Below are positions 9,681 to 18,848 of a stretch of DNA of 46,263 bases, piece after piece; position 1 is the first letter of the stretch, and the number at the start of each line of letters is the position of its first letter. Position numbers and translations under genes: made by a program. The stretch is from Pseudorhodobacter antarcticus. Its GTDB lineage: Bacteria; Pseudomonadota; Alphaproteobacteria; Rhodobacterales; Rhodobacteraceae. The notes under the pieces are model-generated. The model was given only the letters and a program-made list of their open reading frames with translations, was not told where the DNA came from and did no database searches. The stretch lies in NCBI GenBank assembly GCA_945862435.1, contig CAMAXX010000023.1, forward strand, positions 1 to 46,263, written 5' to 3'.

Positions 9681-9803
9681 GTGAAAACCAACCGCCGATG
9701 GCTGCAATCTGTCATCTTGGCCGCAAGTGCAGAAGATGTGCTTTGCTTGCCTTGGGTCGCAACTGCGCGCGCCACCACACTACGGCAGCCAGTCGCCGAA
9801 TAG
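9681..9803 (+). CDS. Small ORF, 40 residues, function unknown
   Basis: A short frame reads M-KTNRRWLQSVILAASAE and then DVLCLPWVATARA, ending TTLRQPVAE before TAG at 9801. The GTG at 9681 is favoured because AAGG lies six bases before it; an ATG one codon earlier (9678) is also in frame but too close. The N-terminus (KTNRRW-S-I-A) and the later LPW motif resemble a small basic protein that I recall from Rhodobacterales genomes, but I cannot check this. A strong terminator begins 34 bases after the stop, which supports a real transcript. It could instead be the tail of the pgeF mRNA. Confidence 0.5.
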   Translation: MKTNRRWLQSVILAASAEDVLCLPWVATARATTLRQPVAE

Positions 9804-9836
9804 GCTGATTTTATTACACTTTATAATCGAGATTTA

Positions 9837-9869
9837 GAAAAGCCGCGCAGGGTCGCCCGCGCGGCTTTT
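9837..9869 (+). terminator. Rho-independent terminator
   Basis: AAAAGCCGCGC and GCGCGGCTTTT form an eleven-base stem around a GC-containing loop, followed by TTTT. It closes the lgt-midA-pgeF-small ORF unit. The A-run on its left side means that it could also work in the opposite direction. Confidence 0.85.
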
Positions 9870-10223
9870 CGTATTTAGATCGCCGCGTACTATCCCTTTG
9901 CGCGAGCAAGCCCTGCCTTTGCACACCTCACTTTGCCTCCGTCTTCTGCTACGTATTCGCTAGGGTTGTTAACAGGCTGACGCCGTACACATCGCCCTGT
10001 GAATTGCGGCAAAGGCATGGCACGGCTTGACCGAAAGCCAGTATTTTGCCACAAAGCTCAAATGCAGTTGTCCTGCTGCATCATACCGCCACGGGCCTTG
10101 CGCCCAAAGGCACCTGCAAGTTGGGCCGCATTTGGCCCCTCTTGGGACGCTCAGTCAAGGCCGCCCCGATGCTCCTCTGGCATCATAAGGGGCGGCCTGA
10201 TCCGTTTACGGGGGGCATGAATA
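9870..10223. other. Gene-free interval with one strong hairpin
   Basis: About 350 bases lie between the terminator and the lrp stop. No frame here looks protein-like: two overlapping frames near 9999-10312 lack a ribosome site and recognisable motifs. The only clear structure is the hairpin at 10159-10197. The interval could hold a small RNA or an untranslated 3' region of lrp; nothing in the sequence decides this. Confidence 0.5.
10159..10197. terminator. Long two-step hairpin downstream of lrp
   Basis: GGCCGCCCC (10159-10167) pairs with GGGGCGGCC (10189-10197), and inside it GATGC pairs with GCATC, leaving a seven-base loop and a small asymmetric bulge. It lies 26 bases past the lrp stop on the minus strand. 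A classical U-tract is missing on both sides, so intrinsic termination is uncertain; a structured 3' end or small RNA is an alternative. Confidence 0.5.
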
Positions 10224-10727
10224 CTAGGCGTTCTTTCCCAGCCGCTCTTCCAAAACGTCAAAGGGCAGGCCCGGAAGGTCTTTCGCGCAGCGGATCACAA
10301 GGCTGGTTTTGACAGAGGCGACATTTTCCGCCGAGGTCAGCCCTTCTGTCAGAAAGTTCTGAAAGGTGCTTAGATCAGGGGCGACACATTTCAAAATGAA
10401 ATCAATCTCGCCGTTCAGCATATGACATTCGCGCACCAGCGGCCAGGCACGGCAGCGCTGCTCAAAGGCAGATAAATCAACCTCCGCCTGACTGCGCAGC
10501 CGCACCATCGCGAAAACCTGCACCTCAAAGCCCAACTCGCGCGCATCAATATCGGCGTGATAGCCCTTAATATAGCCCGCCTCCTCCAGCGTGCGCACAC
10601 GGCGCAGGCAAGGCGGCGCAGAAATGCCGACACGGCTGGCAAGCTCGACATTGGTCATGCGTCCATCAGCCTGCAGTTCGGCCAAAATCCGGCGGTCAAT
10701 CGTGTCTAACTTATTTGCAATCGCCAT
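10224..10727 (-). CDS. Lrp/AsnC-family transcriptional regulator
   Basis: This is a 167-residue feast/famine regulator. The N-terminal helix-turn-helix begins KLDTIDRRILAELQADGRM and continues VELASRVGISAPPCLRRVRTLE, the classical AsnC pattern. The C-terminal RAM domain (from about residue 70) has the expected EVQVFAMVRL strand and the ECHMLNGEIDFIL ligand-site region. GAGGAG precedes the ATG at a good distance. It is transcribed away from trxB, and the shared 235-base interval holds three 15-bp tandem repeats that could be its own binding sites. Control of trxB and autoregulation are inference. Confidence 0.93.
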   Translation of the reverse strand: MAIANKLDTIDRRILAELQADGRMTNVELASRVGISAPPCLRRVRTLEEAGYIKGYHADIDARELGFEVQVFAMVRLRSQAEVDLSAFEQRCRAWPLVRECHMLNGEIDFILKCVAPDLSTFQNFLTEGLTSAENVASVKTSLVIRCAKDLPGLPFDVLEERLGKNA

Positions 10728-10759
10728 GGGTCACTCCTCTGGGTCTCTATCTAGGTGGC

Positions 10760-10768
10760 GGGGGGGGG
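10760..10768. repeat. Nine-G homopolymer upstream of lrp
   Basis: An uninterrupted run of nine G residues lies 33 bases before the lrp start codon, in its probable leader or promoter. It is among the longest mononucleotide runs I noticed in the window. Confidence 0.8.
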
Positions 10769-10811
10769 CTGCGCAATAATATTTCGCAAAAGGCGCTAAA
10801 TTATTTACAAT

Positions 10812-10856
10812 CGTGCAAAAATTTGGCGTGCAAAAATTTGGCGTGCAAAAATTTGG
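10812..10856. repeat. Three perfect 15-bp tandem repeats between lrp and trxB
   Basis: The unit CGTGCAAAAATTTGG occurs three times in a row without a mismatch. Each unit holds an imperfect dyad, CAAA-AA-TTTG. The unit length equals the 15-bp length of a classical Lrp site, and the A/T core in a G/C frame is compatible with Lrp/AsnC binding. The array lies 84 bases before the lrp start and 106 bases before the trxB start. Function as an operator array is inference. Confidence 0.9.
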
Positions 10857-10962
10857 GGCATCGTGAATTGCGCCGAATTGTGAAGGTAGATTTGCCTGCA
10901 AGCCCTTTCGCCGCTGCTTTCGGCGGCATATACGCGGTGCAACAGATATTTCGGAGGGGATG

Positions 10963-11904
10963 ATGACCCAAACGCGCCACACCAAAGTTCTTATCATCGG
11001 CTCTGGCCCTGCGGGCTATACGGCAGGTGTTTACGCCGCCCGCGCCATGTTGAACCCCATTTTGGTGCAGGGAATGCAGCCCGGAGGGCAGCTTACAATC
11101 ACCACCGAGGTCGAAAACTGGCCTGGCGATACCCATGTCCAAGGCCCTGATTTGATGGTGCGTATGCAAGACCACGCGCAGGCCATGGGGGCCGAGGTGA
11201 TTACCGACATCATCACCAGCCTTGATCTGCAAAAACGCCCGTTCACTGCAATTGGCGACAGCGGCACAACCTATACTGCCGATGCCGTTATTTTGGCGAC
11301 AGGCGCGCAGGCAAAATGGCTGGGCCTGCCTTCGGAAGAAAAATTCAAAGGCTTTGGCGTATCGGCATGCGCCACCTGCGATGGGTTCTTTTATCGCGGC
11401 CGCGAGGTGGTCGTGATTGGCGGCGGCAACACGGCTGTGGAAGAAGCGTTATTCCTGACCAATTTCGCCAGCAAAGTCACGCTGATCCACCGCCGCGACA
11501 CCCTTCGCGCTGAAAAGATCATGCAGGATCGTTTGTTCAAACATCCCAAGATCGAAGTGATCTGGAACAGCGAAGTCACCGAAGTTTTGGGCAGCGAAAA
11601 CCCTAATTCTGTAACTGCCGTGCGCACGCGCAACCTACAAACGGGGGCCGTGGCCGACATTGCCTGCCACGGCTTTTTCGTGGCCATCGGCCATGCGCCC
11701 GCCTCTGAATTGGTCAAAGACCAACTGCCCCTGCACAATGGCGGCTATGTTGAGGTTCAGGCAGGCAGCACCCGCACCGCAATTGCGGGCGTCTTTGCCG
11801 CAGGCGATCTAACAGACCACATCTACCGCCAAGCCGTAACTTCGGCAGGCATGGGCTGCATGGCCGCGCTGGATGCAGAACGCTTCTTGTCGGGGCAGGA
11901 CTAA
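10963..11904 (+). CDS. trxB: Thioredoxin-disulfide reductase
   Basis: This flavoenzyme reduces thioredoxin with NADPH in the cytoplasm. The protein (313 residues) has the FAD fingerprint [16 protein letters not shown] near the N-terminus, the redox-active CATCDG (Cys136, Cys139), the NADPH-binding [13 protein letters not shown], and the C-terminal FAD motif [25 protein letters not shown]. Of two adjacent ATG codons, the one at 10963 stands five bases after GGAGG and fits better than 10960. It is divergent from the Lrp-type gene. The length and all catalytic residues are normal. Confidence 0.97.
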   Translation: MTQTRHTKVLIIGSGPAGYTAGVYAARAMLNPILVQGMQPGGQLTITTEVENWPGDTHVQGPDLMVRMQDHAQAMGAEVITDIITSLDLQKRPFTAIGDSGTTYTADAVILATGAQAKWLGLPSEEKFKGFGVSACATCDGFFYRGREVVVIGGGNTAVEEALFLTNFASKVTLIHRRDTLRAEKIMQDRLFKHPKIEVIWNSEVTEVLGSENPNSVTAVRTRNLQTGAVADIACHGFFVAIGHAPASELVKDQLPLHNGGYVEVQAGSTRTAIAGVFAAGDLTDHIYRQAVTSAGMGCMAALDAERFLSGQD

Positions 11905-12007
11905 CCCCTTGCTCCCGATTGTTCTTTTTTCAAATTTCCAGACACGGGACGCACCCTTCCCGCGTTAGGGGATAAGCGCAGCGAGGGGGCCGCAAAAGTC
12001 CGCTGCG

Positions 12008-12232
12008 TTAATGCACCATGACAGGCGTCAGATCATGCTCGCGCGCGACCGAATAGGCCAGCTCGCGGCTGATGACGAGTGCGATCTGTTTGCCATCCTC
12101 GCCCGTCAGCGCATAGATCGTATCCACGCCGTCCACCTGCACCCGCAAGCGTTCGGGCAGCGTTTCCACCGCCACAGGGCGCACGTAAACTTGGTGGCCT
12201 GTGGTATCGGTAATATTCAGCTTTTCTGCCAT
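12008..12232 (-). CDS. DUF1150 family protein
   Basis: This is a 74-residue protein of unknown function, beginning MAEKLNITDTTGHQVYVRPV and containing VYALTG-like IYALTGEDGKQIALV and a C-terminal SREHDL-like stretch (SVAREHDLTPVMVH). DUF1150 proteins are typical of alphaproteobacteria and commonly follow a small heat-shock gene, exactly as here: the start lies ten bases after the hsp20 stop. I chose the ATG at 12232 because AGGAGGGG lies just before it. Cotranscription with hsp20 makes it a likely heat-inducible protein; the role itself is unknown. Confidence 0.85.
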   Translation of the reverse strand: MAEKLNITDTTGHQVYVRPVAVETLPERLRVQVDGVDTIYALTGEDGKQIALVISRELAYSVAREHDLTPVMVH

Positions 12233-12242
12233 GACACCCCTC

Positions 12243-12656
12243 CTATTTTCGGCCAATACGAATTGTCTGCACCACAGCATCGGGCACAATGCGGTGCAAG
12301 TCTATATGCAAAAGCCCGTGTTCCACATCGGCCCCTGCCACCTCGACCCCGTCGGCCAAGACAAAGCTGCGCTGAAACGCGCGTGATGCGATGCCGCGGT
12401 GCAGGAACACGCGCTCGCACGTCTCCTCGGCCTGCCGCCCGCGCACGACAAGTTGGCGGTCTTCGACAGTAATCTGTAAATCTTCTTGCCGAAACCCCGC
12501 AACGGCCAACGTAATGCGGTAAGTGCTTTCCGAAGTCACCTCGATGTTAAAGGGCGGATAGCCTTCTGACCTTGTTTTGGCCGTGCGTTCGACAAGACGT
12601 TCCAGCTGCTCGAATCCCAGCAGGAACGGGTGGCCCCCAAAGGTAATTTTAGTCAT
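12243..12656 (-). CDS. Small heat-shock protein, Hsp20/IbpA family
   Basis: This is an ATP-independent chaperone of 137 residues that holds unfolding proteins. It begins MTKITFGGHPFLLGFEQLER. The alpha-crystallin domain runs from about residue 35 (YPPFNIEVTSESTYRITLAV) through AGFRQEDLQITVEDRQLVV to GLLHIDLHRIVPD. The segment FLHRGIASRAFQRSFVLADGV is the IbpA-type signature. AAAGGA lies six bases before the ATG at 12656. A sigma-32-like promoter is visible upstream. It is the first gene of a two-gene unit with DUF1150. Confidence 0.93.
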   Translation of the reverse strand: MTKITFGGHPFLLGFEQLERLVERTAKTRSEGYPPFNIEVTSESTYRITLAVAGFRQEDLQITVEDRQLVVRGRQAEETCERVFLHRGIASRAFQRSFVLADGVEVAGADVEHGLLHIDLHRIVPDAVVQTIRIGRK

Positions 12657-12717
12657 TCCATGTCCTTTCACAAAGCGACACATCAGATCGGCCCCAGTGT
12701 GGCGGCCCATGGGTGGA

Positions 12718-12746
12718 ATATGGGGCGACAAAGTCCATCGCGCAAG
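12718..12746 (-). promoter_or_regulatory. Sigma-32 (RpoH)-type promoter of hsp20
   Basis: On the minus strand CTTGCGC (12740-12746) is followed after 14 bases by CCCCATAT (12718-12725). This matches the E. coli sigma-32 consensus CTTGAAA-N13/14-CCCCATNT at nearly every conserved position. The expected start lies about 55 bases before the hsp20 ATG. Confidence 0.75.
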
Positions 12747-12868
12747 AGGCGGGGGCGGCAAAGTGCCCGTACAAAACCCGCCAAGCGCGAAAATTTCCCG
12801 CCATTTCGTGCTTAAATATGCTATCGTCATGCAGCCGATTCTTAAGCAGCGGCGGCGGGGTTTGCGCG

Positions 12869-13087
12869 ATGAATGCCACCAGTGAAATGAGCCATACCGA
12901 CGTGCTGGCAAACAGGCTGGCCATGCTGCGCAGTGAACACCGCGCGCTGGATATTCAAATTGCCGAACTGGCCGCTGCCGCCTTGCCTGATCGCATCACC
13001 ATGCAGCGCCTAAAAAAGCAAAAACTGGCGCTAAAAGACCAAATAACTGCCCTTTCGGCACAGCTCATTCCCAATATCATCGCCTAA
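12869..13087 (+). CDS. DUF465 (YdcH-like) small protein
   Basis: This is a 72-residue, mostly helical protein. After MNATSEMSHTDVLANRLAML comes the DUF465 core: SEHRALDIQIAELA, then RLKKQKLALKDQITALSAQL. The pattern of Leu/Ile every three or four residues predicts a coiled-coil hairpin. The family is widespread in proteobacteria with no settled function. ATG 12869 is used here; the in-frame ATG at 12887 (MSHTDV) is a possible alternative. It lies 69 bases upstream of purE on the same strand. Confidence 0.8.
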   Translation: MNATSEMSHTDVLANRLAMLRSEHRALDIQIAELAAAALPDRITMQRLKKQKLALKDQITALSAQLIPNIIA

Positions 13088-13156
13088 GGCCGCGCTGCCA
13101 CCCTTGCCGCCCCTGCCTTGCCCGTATAATCAGGCAAAAATCGCAGGAGCAGGGCC

Positions 13157-13660
13157 ATGCCAGACCGCACCCCAGATCGCATAGATGTCGGCATCATCAT
13201 GGGCAGCCAGTCAGACTGGCCCACCATGAAAGAGGCGGCGCTGATCCTTGATGAATTTGCCATTCCATACGAGTCTAAAATCGTCTCGGCGCACCGCACG
13301 CCTGATCGGCTGTGGGAGTATGGCAAAACCGCCGCGACACGCGGGCTAAAGGTAATCATCGCGGGCGCGGGCGGAGCGGCGCATTTACCTGGCATGATGG
13401 CCAGCAAAACCCGCGTGCCTGTGATTGGTGTTCCTGTGCAGACCAAAGCACTGTCCGGGGCCGACAGCCTGTATTCCATCGTGCAAATGCCGCGCGGCTT
13501 TCCCGTGGCCACTATGGCGATTGGCGCGGCAGGGGCGGCGAATGCGGGCCTTTTGGCCGTAGGAATTCTGGCGCTGCACGATGGCACCCTTGCCGCCAAA
13601 CTTGACGCTTGGCGCGCCGCCCTGTCGGCTAGCATCCCCGAGGTGCCGCGCGATGAATAG
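13157..13660 (+). CDS. purE: 5-(carboxyamino)imidazole ribonucleotide mutase
   Basis: PurE converts N5-CAIR to CAIR in de novo purine synthesis. The 167-residue protein has the substrate-binding [12 protein letters not shown] near the N-terminus, the catalytic [15 protein letters not shown], the [11 protein letters not shown] loop, and [14 protein letters not shown] followed by the [16 protein letters not shown] core. The length fits class I PurE. GCAGGAG precedes the ATG. Its stop overlaps the start of purK by eight bases, so the two enzymes are translationally coupled. Confidence 0.97.
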   Translation: MPDRTPDRIDVGIIMGSQSDWPTMKEAALILDEFAIPYESKIVSAHRTPDRLWEYGKTAATRGLKVIIAGAGGAAHLPGMMASKTRVPVIGVPVQTKALSGADSLYSIVQMPRGFPVATMAIGAAGAANAGLLAVGILALHDGTLAAKLDAWRAALSASIPEVPRDE

Positions 13661-14738
13661 CCTTCCCAACGCTTTGGAACCTGGCAGCACAATCGGCATT
13701 TTGGGCGGCGGACAACTGGGGCGGATGCTGTCAGTTGCGGCCAGCCGTTTGGGATACAAAACCCATATCTTCGAAGCAAGCAAAAACTGCCCCGCCGCCG
13801 ATGTCGCCCATACCGTCACCACCGCCCCCTACAGCGACCTTGCCGCCCTGCGCGCCTTTGCCGCATCGGTCGATGTAATCACCTATGAATTTGAAAACAT
13901 CCCCACCGAGGCGCTGGACGCCCTAGAGGCGCTGCGCCCCATTCGCCCAAACCGCCGCGCCTTGGCGATTTCCCAAGACCGCATGGCGGAAAAAGGCTTT
14001 CTGACGGGCCTTGGCCTAACCTGCGCGCCCTATGTGCGCATCACCGACCTGCCAAGCCTTACCGCTGCCGCGCAAGAAATCGGCCTGCCCGCCATTTTGA
14101 AAACCAACCGGCTGGGGTATGATGGCAAGGGCCAAGCGCGGATTAAAACCACTGGCGACATGCCCGCCGCCCTAGCCGCGATGCACGGGGCCGAGGCGGT
14201 GCTGGAAGGTTTCATCGCCTTTGACCGCGAAATATCCGTCATCGCAGCGCGTGGCTTAGATGGCTCTGTCGCCGCCTATGATCCCGGCGAGAACCTGCAC
14301 GAGGATGGCATTTTGCGCACCACGACAGTGCCTGCGCGCCTGACGCCAAGTTTGCGCAGCGACGCAGTGCTGATCGCCGCGCGCATTCTGAATGCGCTGG
14401 ATTATGTCGGCGTGATGGGGGTGGAACTGTTTGTCACCCCAAACGGATTGCTGGTGAACGAAATCGCCCCGCGTGTGCATAATTCGGGGCATTGGACGCA
14501 GAACGGCTGCGCGGTAGACCAATTTGAACAGCATATCCGCGCGGTGGCGGGCCTGCCGCTGGGCGATGGCGCGCGCCACAGCGACGTTGTGATGGAAAAC
14601 CTGATCGGCGATGATATGGCCCGTGTGCCGTATATCCTGCGCGAGGGGCACGCCGCCCTACATCTGTATGGCAAAGGCAAGGCCCGCGCGGGCCGCAAGA
14701 TGGGCCATGTTAACCGCGTGATGCCCGCCAAACTCTAA
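13653..14738 (+). CDS. purK: 5-(carboxyamino)imidazole ribonucleotide synthase
   Basis: PurK makes N5-CAIR from AIR, bicarbonate and ATP and hands it to PurE. The 361-residue ATP-grasp enzyme starts [20 protein letters not shown] and continues [15 protein letters not shown]. The family motif [14 protein letters not shown] is present, then the ATP-grasp segments [13 protein letters not shown] and [13 protein letters not shown], and the Mg-binding [16 protein letters not shown] chose ATG 13653, inside the purE end (ATGAATAG); an earlier in-frame start would add a stretch that is antisense-like. Its 3' end overlaps the convergent neighbour by about four bases. Confidence 0.97.
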   Translation: MNSLPNALEPGSTIGILGGGQLGRMLSVAASRLGYKTHIFEASKNCPAADVAHTVTTAPYSDLAALRAFAASVDVITYEFENIPTEALDALEALRPIRPNRRALAISQDRMAEKGFLTGLGLTCAPYVRITDLPSLTAAAQEIGLPAILKTNRLGYDGKGQARIKTTGDMPAALAAMHGAEAVLEGFIAFDREISVIAARGLDGSVAAYDPGENLHEDGILRTTTVPARLTPSLRSDAVLIAARILNALDYVGVMGVELFVTPNGLLVNEIAPRVHNSGHWTQNGCAVDQFEQHIRAVAGLPLGDGARHSDVVMENLIGDDMARVPYILREGHAALHLYGKGKARAGRKMGHVNRVMPAKL

Positions 14739-15157
14739 GGTTCTTGGGTATCTATATCGCCCCTGCCTTTCGCAATGTTTGCTCGCGCCTGCGCCGCAAA
14801 ACTACGATAGCGCGTCCGAAACTTTTCCAACAGAATATCGTCCAAGTCTTCCAAATCCAAAATTGCATTATGTGCGCCATTGGTCGCGCGGATCAGCTTG
14901 TCCAGTTTCATCAGCATCGCGGCTGTATCGCGATACAGCGTCATCTGGATAAGAAATACCATCAGAAAGGTGATAATGGTGGTGCCTGTGTTACTCAACA
15001 ATTGTCCTGTGCCAGAAAAACCAAACAGCAGGCCAGTGACCAGCCAGATCACCATGGCCGGCACCGCCAGCAAAAACGTGCTGGGCCGCCCCATAAAAAG
15101 GGAAATAGCCTTAGCAATGCGGGGATAAAGCGGGGTGATATTCAACGATTCCAGCAC
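14735..15157 (-). CDS. Low-affinity iron permease family protein (PF04120-like)
   Basis: This is a 140-residue membrane protein. Two hydrophobic segments stand out: STFLLAVPAMVIWLVTGLLF and TIITFLMVFLIQMTL, followed by the family signature QMTLYRDTAAMLMKLDKLIR and ATNGAHNAILDLEDL. The C-terminus is charged and cytoplasmic by inference. The family name comes from the yeast Fet4 permease, but bacterial members of this short size have no proven transport role. The gene is convergent with purK and overlaps its stop codon. No iron-regulatory site is apparent. Confidence 0.75.
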   Translation of the reverse strand: MLESLNITPLYPRIAKAISLFMGRPSTFLLAVPAMVIWLVTGLLFGFSGTGQLLSNTGTTIITFLMVFLIQMTLYRDTAAMLMKLDKLIRATNGAHNAILDLEDLDDILLEKFRTRYRSFAAQARANIAKGRGDIDTQEP

Positions 15158-15259
15158 GATCAGTTTGCGCGCGATGTATCACTGGGTCAAGCTGATGATT
15201 TGGGCCGAAGGCCGCGCATTTTCCTAGACAAGCCCGCGCGCACTTTGCAGACTAGACCT

Positions 15260-15709
15260 ATGAAGAAACCCATCCGCATCGCCGCCCGCGCTTTGATCTT
15301 GCATGAAAACCTGCTGCTCTTGGTCAACGCCTACCCTGCTGGCAAATCAGACCTATGGTGCGCCCCTGGCGGCGGAGCCGAAGCGGGGGCATCCTTGCCC
15401 GCCAACCTGATGCGCGAAGTTTTGGAAGAAACGGGCCTAACCATATCCGTTGGCCCCCCTGCCCTGATCAACGAATTTCACGACCCCGCCACAGGGTTTC
15501 ACCAAGTGGACATCTTCTTTCGCGCGCATATCATCGCAGGGGCGATTGACCCCGCATGGCGCGATCCCGAAGGCGTGGTGAGCGTGCGGCGCTTTTTCAC
15601 GCGGGCCGCGCTGGAGGCTGGGATAGTGCGCTTTAAACCCAGCAGCCTTGTCAGTGCAACTTGGGGCAGCGGGATTGGCTATGATCCGCTAGAAGTGATC
15701 GCACGGTAG
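15260..15709 (+). CDS. Nudix hydrolase
   Basis: This is a 149-residue hydrolase of nucleoside-diphosphate-linked compounds. The Nudix box runs from Gly38 to Leu60: GGAEAGASLPANLM then REVLEETGL. The catalytic REVLEE helix is intact, but the first glutamate of the box (G-x5-E) is Ala44. It begins MKKPIRIAARALILHENLLL and ends with a Rhodobacterales-like tail, GSGIGYDPLEVIAR. The frame is open far upstream, but that part is antisense to the iron-permease-like gene, so ATG 15260 is the start. The substrate is unknown. Confidence 0.85.
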   Translation: MKKPIRIAARALILHENLLLLVNAYPAGKSDLWCAPGGGAEAGASLPANLMREVLEETGLTISVGPPALINEFHDPATGFHQVDIFFRAHIIAGAIDPAWRDPEGVVSVRRFFTRAALEAGIVRFKPSSLVSATWGSGIGYDPLEVIAR

Positions 15710-15783
15710 GATTTAGGTATTTTAGCCAAAGTGAAATTGAAAAAGGGCTGGAAAACCAAACTAAGGTGCTGTCACGGTGGCGA

Positions 15784-16704
15784 TTATCCCTTGTAGCAAT
15801 TGTGCCTATGCCAACGAAGGTAGGTTTGGTGCGGTGCAAGATCGGCATTGGCAGGCATGATAAGTTTGCGATCCTTGACAAGCAGCCGATCCGCCACTTC
15901 TGCCGCAACACTGTTTTTCGCAATCAATAAATCGTAGTTTTCATCTACCGAAATGAGGCCACGGTCAAACATCCAATGCACGGTGCCGGACAGCGCAATG
16001 CCGTTGCGCACCGTATCCGGGCCGCGTTGTTCGACGGGGATTATATGCGCAGCCTCGACTTCAGGCCGCCCCCCGCCATTGCGCAGTTCCAGTCCAGACA
16101 TGGCACAACGCCCCGCATAGGCGACCTTCACCTGACGGGCAAAAGCGCGATCCCGCAAGGCGCGCGAGGAAAGAACCATCGTGCGATCCTGATCGTGCTG
16201 GTGGATGAAGGGGGTCGCCGCATCATCAAACTGCAACACTTGCGGCACGACGTTTGGCGCAATTCCCGAGGGCAGTGGGCCTGTGCGTGGCAGGGTGTCG
16301 GGTTGGTATATCTCGCGCAGTCCTTCATCAAGGATCGCCGCAAAGTCGGAATTTGAAATTAACCGTACCGATGATGTGTTGTTTCCACCAGACGAGGGCA
16401 AGCCTGTCTCATATGGGGTTCCATCAGTGCGAACTCGCGGAACGTTTCGATCAAAGCTCCATTCTGACCCGCGGTCCATGATCGCAAAGTAATGGTTTGG
16501 ATCGGCGGGGTCAGGCACGATCCTTTCGACGCGCTGCACTCTTGAATAGCCTGTTTCTCCGCCTCGCCGACCTTGATAGAAAACAACGTAGTCGCCGACA
16601 GTTTTGGCGACACGCGAAAGGTACATTTTAGGAAAGTGATATAGCTCGCCAGGGCGATCCTGATAGTGGCTGTGAGAGGATTCGATGAACACGGCCTTAG
16701 TCAT
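15784..16704 (-). CDS. HNH endonuclease with N-terminal putative reader domain
   Basis: This is a 306-residue predicted nuclease. The C-terminal HNH domain starts at Cys200 (GRCAMSGLEL) and shows EAAHIIPVEQ (His220), RNGIAL (Asn234) and SGTVHWMFDRGLISVD (His243). The N-terminal ~120 residues begin MTKAVFIESSHSHYQDRPGE and contain SRVAKTVGDYVVFYQGRRGG and VQRVERIVPD. The beta-rich pattern reminds me of EVE/PUA-like domains that read modified bases, but I cannot confirm that. ATG 16704 is chosen because an earlier start at 16785 would lie inside the groEL terminator. No methylase or partner is adjacent, so this would be a solitary, possibly modification-dependent, enzyme. Confidence 0.82.
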   Translation of the reverse strand: MTKAVFIESSHSHYQDRPGELYHFPKMYLSRVAKTVGDYVVFYQGRRGGETGYSRVQRVERIVPDPADPNHYFAIMDRGSEWSFDRNVPRVRTDGTPYETGLPSSGGNNTSSVRLISNSDFAAILDEGLREIYQPDTLPRTGPLPSGIAPNVVPQVLQFDDAATPFIHQHDQDRTMVLSSRALRDRAFARQVKVAYAGRCAMSGLELRNGGGRPEVEAAHIIPVEQRGPDTVRNGIALSGTVHWMFDRGLISVDENYDLLIAKNSVAAEVADRLLVKDRKLIMPANADLAPHQTYLRWHRHNCYKG

Positions 16705-16745
16705 TGGGCGTTGATATTCAACCTTTGGGTGCAAGCGCAAATTAA

Positions 16746-16773
16746 AAAGGGCGCAGCTTTTGCTGCGCCCTTT
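16746..16773 (-). terminator. Terminator of groESL
   Basis: AAAGGGCGCAGC and GCTGCGCCCTTT form a perfect 12-base stem with a TTTT loop. On the minus strand it is followed by TTTAAT and lies 22 bases past the groEL stop. Confidence 0.9.
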
Positions 16774-16795
16774 CTCGTTTGCCAAGGTGGCAGGA

Positions 16796-18466
<1,671 letters not shown>

Positions 18467-18488
18467 TCAGTTATGCAAAAGCGGTGAC

Positions 18489-18776
18489 TTAGGAAATAAC
18501 CCCAAGAATGTCGCTTTCTTTCATAATCAGCAGGTCTTCGCCGTCCAGCTTAACCTCGGTGCCCGACCATTTGCCGAACAGGATTTTGTCGCCAGCTTTG
18601 ACCGACGGGGCGATCAACTCGCCGCTGTCTTTGCGCGCGCCAGGGCCTACGGACACAACTATGCCCTCGGCAGGCTTTTCTTTGGCGGTATCAGGAATGA
18701 TCAAACCGCCCTTGGTTTTATCTTCGCCTTCGAGGCGGCGAACCAGAACGCGGTCTTGCAATGGTGTAAATGCCAT
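18489..18776 (-). CDS. groES: Co-chaperonin GroES
   Basis: GroES is the seven-membered lid of the GroEL cage. The 95-residue protein starts [20 protein letters not shown], followed by the mobile loop [29 protein letters not shown], and ends [14 protein letters not shown]. The ATG at 18776 is preceded by GGGAG; a longer frame upstream would run through the CIRCE operator. It is the first gene of the groESL operon and is controlled by the promoter and operator just upstream. Confidence 0.98.
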   Translation of the reverse strand: MAFTPLQDRVLVRRLEGEDKTKGGLIIPDTAKEKPAEGIVVSVGPGARKDSGELIAPSVKAGDKILFGKWSGTEVKLDGEDLLIMKESDILGVIS

Positions 18777-18814
18777 CTGGGGGGACTCCCTTGAGTTTTC
18801 CAGGTTGAATGAGA

Positions 18815-18841
18815 TTAGCACTCGCCTAGTGTGAGTGCTAA
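18815..18841 (-). promoter_or_regulatory. CIRCE operator (HrcA site) of groESL
   Basis: TTAGCACTC, nine bases (gcctagtgt), then GAGTGCTAA is a perfect match to the CIRCE inverted repeat. HrcA binds it and represses chaperonin genes until heat shock. It lies 38 bases before the groES start, just downstream of the -10 box. The hrcA gene itself is outside this window. Confidence 0.97.
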
Positions 18842-18848
18842 CGATTTG

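Noticed and set aside
9999..10312. Two overlapping frames as candidate proteins
   Set aside because: They lack ribosome-binding sites and recognisable motifs, and the second runs antisense into lrp and through the hairpin.
10812..10856. Possible CRISPR array (three repeats)
   Set aside because: The units are directly adjacent 15-mers with no spacers and no cas genes nearby; it is a simple tandem repeat.
11973..12007. Hairpin GCAGCG/CGCTGC after trxB as a terminator
   Set aside because: The stem is short, the loop is long and there is no T-run; support was too weak to list.
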